Part shown: positions 58,816 to 64,000 of the stretch, one piece after another
How positions within the stretch are numbered: position 1 is the stretch's first letter
Layout: each line of letters begins with the position of its first letter
Assembly: GCF_031624635.1 (NCBI RefSeq)
Contig: NZ_JAMQOQ010000005.1
Location: 1-64,000 of the forward strand
Origin: Halogeometricum sp. S3BR5-2
GTDB lineage: Archaea; Halobacteriota; Halobacteria; Halobacteriales; Haloferacaceae
Reading direction: 5' to 3'
DNA length: 64,000 bases
Translations under genes and position numbers: made by a program
The notes under the pieces: generated by a model
The model's input: the letters and a program-made list of their open reading frames with translations, nothing else
What the model was told of the DNA's origin: nothing
Database searches by the model: none

Positions 58816-59292
58816 TCAGTCGCTCTTGTACTCTTTGCGGAAGCCGCGGAACTCCGTCCGGTGGGCCTCCTCGTCGGCGAGGAGGGTGACCGCGAGGTCC
58901 TCCGTCACCGGGTCGTTGGCCTCCTCCGCGGCATCGATGAGCGCGCGGTACGTGTCAATGGCGTCGTTCTCGGCCTCGATGACGCCTTCGATGACGGAGA
59001 TGACGCTGGTGCTGTCCTCGGGCGGTTGGAGGTTCGTCTGCGCGGCCTCGAAGTCGGCCGACCCCGGCGGCACCTCGTCGAGTTGCTTGAGGCGCTGACC
59101 GATCTGTTCTGCGTGGCCGAGTTCCTCCTGGATGTCCTCCTGCAGCGACCCCTTTATCTCCTCGGCGCGGACGCCGTCGAGGACGATGGAGTTCGTCAGG
59201 TAGTTCATCACCGTCTCCAGTTCGTCGAGGTACGCCTTCTTCAGCAGTTCGATGGCCTCGTCGTTGTCCGTCGCTTGCTTGGTTTCTGACAT
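58816..59292 (-). CDS. Ferritin-like / Dps-type protein
   Basis: 158 aa from ATG 59292; a four-helix bundle with di-iron candidates LDELETVMNY (Glu), EELGHAEQIGQRL (Glu, His), EGVIEAENDAIDTYRAL (Glu) and LADEEAHRTEF (Glu, His). Spacing matches bacterioferritin-type ferroxidase domains rather than DNA-binding Dps with a basic tail. It stores iron or detoxifies peroxide. Stand-alone; its promoter region faces away from the VOC gene. Confidence 0.85.
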   Translation of the reverse strand: MSETKQATDNDEAIELLKKAYLDELETVMNYLTNSIVLDGVRAEEIKGSLQEDIQEELGHAEQIGQRLKQLDEVPPGSADFEAAQTNLQPPEDSTSVISVIEGVIEAENDAIDTYRALIDAAEEANDPVTEDLAVTLLADEEAHRTEFRGFRKEYKSD

Positions 59293-59351
59293 CGTTCGCA
59301 CATTCGTCCCGAGGGTAAAAATAGGTACCCGCCGGCGTATCGGCGAGCGGT

Positions 59352-59723
59352 TTACTCCAGGTACTCGACCAGTTCGACGACGTATCCGTCGGGGTCCTCG
59401 ACGAACGCCGCGCGGGCGCCGGCGGGGTCGACGTCGAACGGTTCGCGGACGACCGGACAGTCGGTGGCCGCGCGGAGTTCCTCGAACGCCTCGTCGGCGT
59501 CGTCGACTTCGACGGCGAGGTGGTCGATGCCCGCGGGGTCGACCGACTCCTCCGAGTCGGGGTCGTGTTTGAACTGTATCTCCAGTCCGTCGCCGCCGCC
59601 GACGTAGACGTTCTCGACGCCGTTCAGCGTGAACTCCCCCGTCTTCGAGAGGCCGAGTTCGCCGTAGAACTCCAGCATCGCGTCGAGGTCCGAGACCGTT
59701 ATGGCCGTGTGTATCAGGCGCAT
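59352..59723 (-). CDS. VOC-superfamily protein (glyoxalase I-like)
   Basis: 123 aa with two beta-alpha-beta-beta-beta modules. Metal ligands in the classical H/E/H/E order are visible: IHTAITVSDLD (His), LEIQFK (Glu), IDHLAVEVDD (His) and GYVVELVEY (Glu). That set fits lactoylglutathione lyase, although haloarchaea lack glutathione, so another thiol adduct or methylmalonyl-CoA-type substrate is possible. Start ATG 59723. Confidence 0.85.
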   Translation of the reverse strand: MRLIHTAITVSDLDAMLEFYGELGLSKTGEFTLNGVENVYVGGGDGLEIQFKHDPDSEESVDPAGIDHLAVEVDDADEAFEELRAATDCPVVREPFDVDPAGARAAFVEDPDGYVVELVEYLE

Positions 59724-59854
59724 ACCGGTTCGCTCGGACGCGCGGGTGAAATAGACCGCGGATACCCGTCCGGCGGCCGCGGTCCGGCGTCGCTCGGGAG
59801 GGCGGTGCGTCGACCGAGCCGAGAGTTAACTTCGCCGCCGCCCTCACGTCCCCC

Positions 59855-60337
59855 ATGCCGCGGATCAACGAATCCGACCTCGAGTGGTCGGAGACGACGC
59901 ACGGCGGGACGGCATTCGAGCGGAAGAAACTCGGGTCGGCGGCGGGCGCCGAACGCCTCGGCGCGAGCCTGTACGAACTGCCGCCGGGGGCCGCCTCGTG
60001 GCCGTACCACTTCCACGCCGGCAACGAGGAGGCGGCGTACGTGCTCTCCGGAGAGGGAACGCTCAGAACGCCCGACGGCGAAGAGGCGGTCGAGGCGGGC
60101 GACTTCCTCCTCTTTCCGGCGGACCCCTCGGGCGCGCACCGACTCCGCAACGACGGCGACGAACCGCTCCGCTACCTCGCCGTCTCCACGATGCGGGACC
60201 CGGACGTGACCGTCTACCCGGACTCCGAGAAGGTCGGCGTGTTCGCCGGGGCGCCGCCGGGCGGCGACGGAGAGCGCGTCGTCTCGGGGTATTTCAGGCG
60301 AGACGACGCGGTGGACTACTGGGAGGGCGAGTCGTAG
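59855..60337 (+). CDS. Cupin domain protein (160 aa)
   Basis: A cupin with motif 1 WPYHFHAGNEEAAYVLSGEG (His, His, Glu) and motif 2 EAGDFLLFPADPSGAHRL. The C-terminal extension (STMRDPDVTVYPDSEKVGVF, SGYFRRDDAVDYWEG) is the typical tail of a cupin group often called sugar-phosphate isomerase-like. Metal ligands look intact. No operon partner; divergent from the VOC gene. Confidence 0.85.
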   Translation: MPRINESDLEWSETTHGGTAFERKKLGSAAGAERLGASLYELPPGAASWPYHFHAGNEEAAYVLSGEGTLRTPDGEEAVEAGDFLLFPADPSGAHRLRNDGDEPLRYLAVSTMRDPDVTVYPDSEKVGVFAGAPPGGDGERVVSGYFRRDDAVDYWEGES

Positions 60338-60356
60338 GCCGTCAGTCGAACAGGGT

Positions 60357-60647
60357 TCACGCGAGTGCCGTCTCGATATCGTCGATGACGCTCCGCGCGG
60401 GCCGGCGGTCGCGGGAGGGGGCGCGTCCGTCCGCGTAGTCGCGGAGCACGCGGGCGAAGAACGCCAGTTCGTCGCGCTCGAACGTGTCGTCGTCTTCGAG
60501 ACGCGCGAGGAGCGAGAGGGCTTGCTGGGGGTCGTCACCGTCGTCGACGGTGCGTTCGGCGTCGCTCAGGAGGGCGGCGTGCACCACCCATAGCTCTTCG
60601 AGCGAGAGGTCGAGCGGGGTCGGGTAGTTGTGGGCCGAAGCGGTCAT
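60357..60647 (-). CDS. Small haloarchaeal protein, unknown (96 aa)
   Basis: A mostly helical acidic protein beginning MTASAHNYPTPLDLSLEELWVVHAALLSDAERTVDD. LSLEELWVVHAALL is a recurring opening in a haloarchaeal family that I recall as DUF7853 (unverified). A helical body follows (ALSLLARLEDDDTFERDELAFFARVLRDY). A TATA-like TTTATACCC at about 60680-60688 on the minus strand precedes the ATG. Function unknown. Confidence 0.7.
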   Translation of the reverse strand: MTASAHNYPTPLDLSLEELWVVHAALLSDAERTVDDGDDPQQALSLLARLEDDDTFERDELAFFARVLRDYADGRAPSRDRRPARSVIDDIETALA

Positions 60648-60824
60648 GCTCTGTCTCTGGTCGAACGTACGTCCGCACGGGTATAAACTGTGCGCGTGAG
60701 TGGCACAGCCCGCGCACGCGCGGCAAAGATTGATGTTTCCATCGGAAAACCGTACAGGGCCGATATAGACAGTTGTGCGTACGTTCTTTTTCTAGGTACA
60801 AACTCTGATGGTGAAATTTGATAG

Positions 60825-60844
60825 ACACACACACACACACACAC
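60825..60844. repeat. (AC)10 dinucleotide repeat in an AT-rich intergenic region
   Basis: Ten uninterrupted AC units at 60825-60844 lie in the 280-nt gene-free interval 60648-60927, which is AT-rich for about 110 nt before the repeat. Such a tract can slip in replication. No gene or clear RNA is seen in the interval. Confidence 0.85.
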
Positions 60845-60927
60845 GCACGGACTAGGGAGGCGAAGCTACTCGAAGGCTGGAATGCCAGTCCCGCTCACCG
60901 AAATCGCACCGATTCGAGTGAACGGAG

Positions 60928-62091
60928 TCACTCGAAGGCCGCGATTCCGGTGAGGTCCGCCCCCAGCACGAGCGTGTGGATGTCGTGGGTGCCCTCGTAG
61001 GTGTACACCGTCTCCATGTTAGCGAGGTGTCGCATCGGGGAGTAGTCGGTCGTGATTCCGTTGCCGCCGAGCATCTCGCGGGCCGTCCGCGACACCTGCC
61101 GGGCCATTCGGACGTTGTGCCGCTTGGCCATCGACACCTGTTGGTTCCGGAGTTCGCCGCGCTCTTTCAACTCGGCGAGGCGGTAGGCCATCAGCTGTCC
61201 GTTCGTTATCTTCGTCGCCATCTCCGCGAGTTTGTCCTGCTGAATCTGGAACCGGGCGATGGGGCCGCCGAACTGGTCGCGGTCCTTCGCGTACGACAGC
61301 GCCGTCTCGAAGGCGTCCCGCGCCGCGCCGACGACGCCCCACGAGATGCCGTAGCGGGCCTGCGTGAGACACGACAGCGGCCCCTTCATCCCCTCGACGC
61401 CCGGTAGCACGTCCGACTCGGGGACGCAGACGTCGTCGAGGCCGATGTCGCCCGTGACCGACGCGCGCATGGAGAGTTTGTCGTGTATCTCGTTGGTCGT
61501 CACCCCGTCGCGGTCCGTCTCCACGAGGAACCCGCGGACGGGCGACTCCTCCGCCGAGGTGTCCCGCGCCCAGACGACGGCCACGTCCGCGATGGGTGAG
61601 TTGGTTATCCACGTCTTCGAGCCGTTGAGCACGTACTCGTCGCCGTCTTTCTCCGCCCGCGTCTGCATCCCCGAGGGGTTCGACCCGTGCTCGGGTTCGG
61701 TGAGACCGAAACAGCCCACCGCCTCGCCGGTACCGAGGTCCGGGAGCCACCGCTCCTTCTGCTCCTCGGAGCCGAACTCGTGAATAGGGTACATGACGAG
61801 CGCACCCTGCACGCTCGCCATCGACCGGAGGCCGGAGTCGCCCGCCTCCAACTCCTGCATCAGGACGCCGTACGCCCTGTCGCCGACGCCCGGCAGACCG
61901 TAGCCGTCGATTGTCGGCGCGTAGAAGCCGAGTTCGCCCATTTTCGGGATGAGGTCCGTCGGGAACGTCCCCGCCTCGAAGTGGTCGCCGATGTCGGGTT
62001 TGACCTCCTCGTCGACGAAGCGCCGCGCCTCGTCGCGGATCATCCGCTCTTCGGTCGTCAGGTCCGCCTCCAAACCCAGATAATCGAGCAT
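60928..62091 (-). CDS. Acyl-CoA dehydrogenase, glutaryl-CoA-dehydrogenase-like
   Basis: 387 aa with the full three-domain ACAD fold: FAD-contacting GCFGLTEPEHGSNPSGMQTRA, WITNSPIADVAVVWA, the helical C-terminal domain and MLGGNGITTDY. The catalytic base lies in YTYEGTHDIHTLVLG, where the YEGTHDIH spelling is characteristic of glutaryl-CoA dehydrogenase. It probably oxidises glutaryl-CoA (decarboxylating) or a close acyl-CoA, passing electrons to ETF. No CoA-ligase or ETF genes adjoin it. Confidence 0.9.
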   Translation of the reverse strand: MLDYLGLEADLTTEERMIRDEARRFVDEEVKPDIGDHFEAGTFPTDLIPKMGELGFYAPTIDGYGLPGVGDRAYGVLMQELEAGDSGLRSMASVQGALVMYPIHEFGSEEQKERWLPDLGTGEAVGCFGLTEPEHGSNPSGMQTRAEKDGDEYVLNGSKTWITNSPIADVAVVWARDTSAEESPVRGFLVETDRDGVTTNEIHDKLSMRASVTGDIGLDDVCVPESDVLPGVEGMKGPLSCLTQARYGISWGVVGAARDAFETALSYAKDRDQFGGPIARFQIQQDKLAEMATKITNGQLMAYRLAELKERGELRNQQVSMAKRHNVRMARQVSRTAREMLGGNGITTDYSPMRHLANMETVYTYEGTHDIHTLVLGADLTGIAAFE

Positions 62092-62229
62092 GAACGACTC
62101 TCTGCGGCGGGCGGCAAAAGGTGTTCGCTCGGCCCCGCGGGGCGCCGCCGGCGGAGCGTCCGAGCGAAGCGGAGAGACGAGGAGAGAAGCGAGGGGAAGA
62201 GAAGAGGGGGAAGAACCGTCGCGGGCGCC

Positions 62230-62964
62230 TCAGGACGCCGTCTCGGCGTCGGTGCCGATGTCGGGCGCGGCGCCCGCGCGCACCCGCCGCGCGTAGGAGA
62301 CGAAGTTCTCGAACAGGCGCTTGGCCTCGCAGGCGGCGCCGTAGTTCTCCTCGTCGATACCGTCCAGAACCGACCGAATCCGCTCGTCGGGGAGGTCCTT
62401 CCCCATCGTCACGTCCCGGGCGGTGTCGGGGTCGTACTCGGGGTGGAACTGCACGCCCCACGCGTGCCGCTTCCGGAAGGCGTGGACGCCGTACTCGTTC
62501 TCCGCGAGGAGGTCCGCGCCCGCCGGGAGTTCGGTCACCGCGTCCGAGTGCGTCGTGAAGACGGTGAACCGGTCGCCGATTCCCTCGAACAGTTCGCTGT
62601 CGGTCGTCTTCCGTACCTCTCGGTAGCCGATTTCGTACTCGCCCATCCCCTCGACGGTGCCCCCGAGCGCCGTCGCGAGAATCTGGTGTCCGTAGCAGAC
62701 GCCGAGAACCGGCACGTCGCGTTCGGCGGCGTCGCCCACGTACGTCACGAGGGGCGGAATCCACGCCTCGTCCCAGTAGACGGACGCGCGCGACCCCGTG
62801 ACGACGACGCCGTCGAAGTCGAAGTGCGAGGGGAGTTGCCCGCTCGTGACGTCGAATTCGACGAGGTCGGCGTCGAGTTCGCGGCGGAAGTTCCGCCGGG
62901 TGTTACTGTCCCCGTGCGACGCGTCGAGAAGAGCGAAACGGAGTCGCTCGGTGCCCTGACTCAT
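62230..62964 (-). CDS. Class I glutamine amidotransferase-like protein (GMP synthase GATase type)
   Basis: 244 aa with the catalytic triad of GATase1: nucleophile Cys in LGVCYGHQILATALGG, His and Glu in WGVQFHPEYD. No synthetase domain is attached, so it is a stand-alone amidotransferase-like protein, a group that includes gamma-glutamyl-peptide hydrolases and uncharacterised members. Start ATG 62964. The 138 nt after it hold no gene. Confidence 0.88.
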   Translation of the reverse strand: MSQGTERLRFALLDASHGDSNTRRNFRRELDADLVEFDVTSGQLPSHFDFDGVVVTGSRASVYWDEAWIPPLVTYVGDAAERDVPVLGVCYGHQILATALGGTVEGMGEYEIGYREVRKTTDSELFEGIGDRFTVFTTHSDAVTELPAGADLLAENEYGVHAFRKRHAWGVQFHPEYDPDTARDVTMGKDLPDERIRSVLDGIDEENYGAACEAKRLFENFVSYARRVRAGAAPDIGTDAETAS

Positions 62965-63065
62965 TGTTGAATACGAAGAAATCCGTCGTGAAGAGAGTTG
63001 TGCTCGTGGTACGTGTTGTCACCACGAAAACCGTCGTCGGGCTGACAAGCGACAACCGATTTCAG

Positions 63066-63830
63066 TTATTCTTCGAGAAATCCAGCCAGTTCGTCGTTCA
63101 CGCGCTTCGAACGTTCGACGTGCGCGAGGTGTCCCGCATCGTCGACGCCGACGAACTCCCCGCGGGGCAGGTCCGCCGCGAGCGTTCGGGCGTCTTCGAC
63201 GGGCCACGCCGCGTCGTCGGCGCCGTGGACGACCAGCGTCGGCGCCGTCACCTCGTACGGCGCGTCGAGCGAGTACCCGCGGACGGCGGCGGCCTGCGCC
63301 TCCCACGCCGCCGGGTCGGCGTCCTCGGCGGCGCGCCACTCGGTGATGTCCCGCACCGCCTCGGGGTGGTCGTCGACGAACTCGGTCGAAAGCGCCGCCT
63401 TCGTCGTCCGCCGCAGGGCGTCGCGGTCCGTCGGCGGGGCGTACAGCGATTCGAGGTCGACGCCCGACCCCGAGGGGGCGGTCCCGAGGCAGACGAGGCG
63501 CTCGACGCGCGAGGTGGTCCGGGCCGCTTCGAGGCCCACCATCCCGCCGAGGCCCGCGCCGACGACGGCCGCCGAGTGGAGGCCGGCGTCCGAGAGGACG
63601 GTCGTGAGGTCCGAGACGAGGTCGGGGATAGAGTAAGGGCCCGGCGGAGCGTCGGAGCGACCCGCGCCGCGCACGTCGGTGACGAGGCTCTCGAACGGCC
63701 CCGCGACGGCCGCGTGCTGCCACCCCCACTGCCACGCGCCGTACCCGGCGTCGCCGACGAAGACGACCGGGTCGCCGTCGCCGTCGCGTTCGTAGTAGCA
63801 GGCGACGCCGCCGTTCGAAGCCACTGGCAT
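63066..63830 (-). CDS. Alpha/beta-hydrolase-fold protein lacking the nucleophile Ser
   Basis: 254 aa from ATG 63830, placed by a CGATAAAG element about 27 nt upstream (leaderless). Fold motifs: DPVVFVGDAGYGAWQW (oxyanion strand), TDVRGAGRSD, nucleophile elbow VVGAGLGGMVGL, LVVHGADDAAWPVEDA (acid Asp) and VDDAGHLAHVE (His). In the elbow GxSxGG the Ser is Gly93, so no ester hydrolysis by the usual mechanism. It resembles 3-oxoadipate enol-lactonase-like proteins. It could be a cofactorless oxygenase-type or purely binding protein. Confidence 0.85.
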   Translation of the reverse strand: MPVASNGGVACYYERDGDGDPVVFVGDAGYGAWQWGWQHAAVAGPFESLVTDVRGAGRSDAPPGPYSIPDLVSDLTTVLSDAGLHSAAVVGAGLGGMVGLEAARTTSRVERLVCLGTAPSGSGVDLESLYAPPTDRDALRRTTKAALSTEFVDDHPEAVRDITEWRAAEDADPAAWEAQAAAVRGYSLDAPYEVTAPTLVVHGADDAAWPVEDARTLAADLPRGEFVGVDDAGHLAHVERSKRVNDELAGFLEE

Positions 63831-63887
63831 GGTACGGTCGTAGTCGGCGGGGCGTCCCTTTATCGGCACCGACACGACTCTCACTGC

Positions 63888-64000
63888 CTACTGCGTCCGC
63901 AGTCGCCACCCGCCGTCGCCCTCGTACGACAACACGCCGTGAAAGAGGCTCTCCAGCGTCGTCACCGTCGTCTCCTCCTGGGTCGACGGGTCGAGGAAGA
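63888..64000 (-). CDS. C-terminal fragment of an unidentified protein (gene continues beyond the window)
   Basis: The minus-strand frame entering from the right edge encodes about 36 residues (FLDPSTQEETTVTTLES, then LFHGVLSYEGDGGWRLRTQ) and stops at TAG 63888-63890. Composition is normal for the genome, and the stop lies about 58 nt before the start of the alpha/beta-hydrolase gene on the same strand. I do not recognise the family. Confidence 0.55.
   Translation of the reverse strand, partial: FLDPSTQEETTVTTLESLFHGVLSYEGDGGWRLRTQ

Overview
The window is chromosomal DNA from a halophilic archaeon (class Halobacteria). The evidence is high GC with GTC/GAC/GAG-rich codons, very acidic proteins, archaeal information genes (TFB, an intein-bearing MCM, Trm1, Lrp next to GSI-type glnA), haloarchaea-specific domains (HalOD1, J-domain/2Fe-2S ferredoxin) and many leaderless-type promoters with a TATA box about 26-30 nt before the start codon. 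The blocks tfb/MinD/mcm and beta-propeller/prs resemble my recollection of Haloferax gene order, so a Haloferacales-like genus is likely; this is inference.

Layout. 1-1116 is the right end of an integrated element: the tail of an IS630 transposase, a tyrosine-recombinase gene decapitated at the IS end, a small winged-helix gene, and a copy of the 3' half of tRNA-His(GTG) acting as the att site. 1117-2606 is gene-poor and holds a 107-aa and a 52-aa protein. 2607-11529 carries metabolic and membrane genes (carotenoid oxygenase, CinA-like protein, S2P protease with CBS pair, cupin, Ski2-like helicase, SLC13 permease), interrupted by an AT-rich islet with an orphan membrane protein (6722-7520). 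A tRNA-Pro(TGG) follows, then an orphan GH127 enzyme. 14000-29700 is a mosaic: small HTH and HalOD1 proteins, J-domain ferredoxin, HEAT protein, solitary Cas4-like nuclease, TsaC/Sua5, a glutaredoxin/redoxin pair, CNNM-type transporter, Pit phosphate permease with small partner and divergent regulator, CDF transporter, threonine aldolase, DoxX and M29 aminopeptidase.

29775-41985 holds nitrogen and nucleotide functions: Lrp divergent from glutamine synthetase, PAP2 phosphatase, YihY protein, Trm1, beta-propeller protein, PRPP synthetase, uracil-DNA glycosylase, HIT protein, and a TPP enzyme preceded by an overlapping 26-codon ORF. 42022-54199 is the most distinctive part: a hybrid sensor kinase with a dead receiver, a P-loop-less ParA-like protein, TFB, and a minus-strand run mcm > four haloarchaea-specific proteins > MinD, with several stop/start overlaps. 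MCM contains a 468-aa intein exactly in the Walker A motif. 54317-56431 is a biotin-uptake operon bioY-bioM-bioN behind a BirA-type operator. The rest has an Fe-S oxidoreductase, ferritin-like protein, VOC and cupin proteins, glutaryl-CoA-dehydrogenase-like enzyme, GATase1 protein and an alpha/beta hydrolase lacking its nucleophile.

Most intriguing signals: the same post-tRNA arrangement after both tRNA 3' ends in the window (a hairpin with a GARCGAAGYGAGGA loop, then an echo of the tRNA 3' tail); the mcm-to-MinD cluster of uncharacterised proteins; and several enzyme-fold proteins that have lost catalytic residues.
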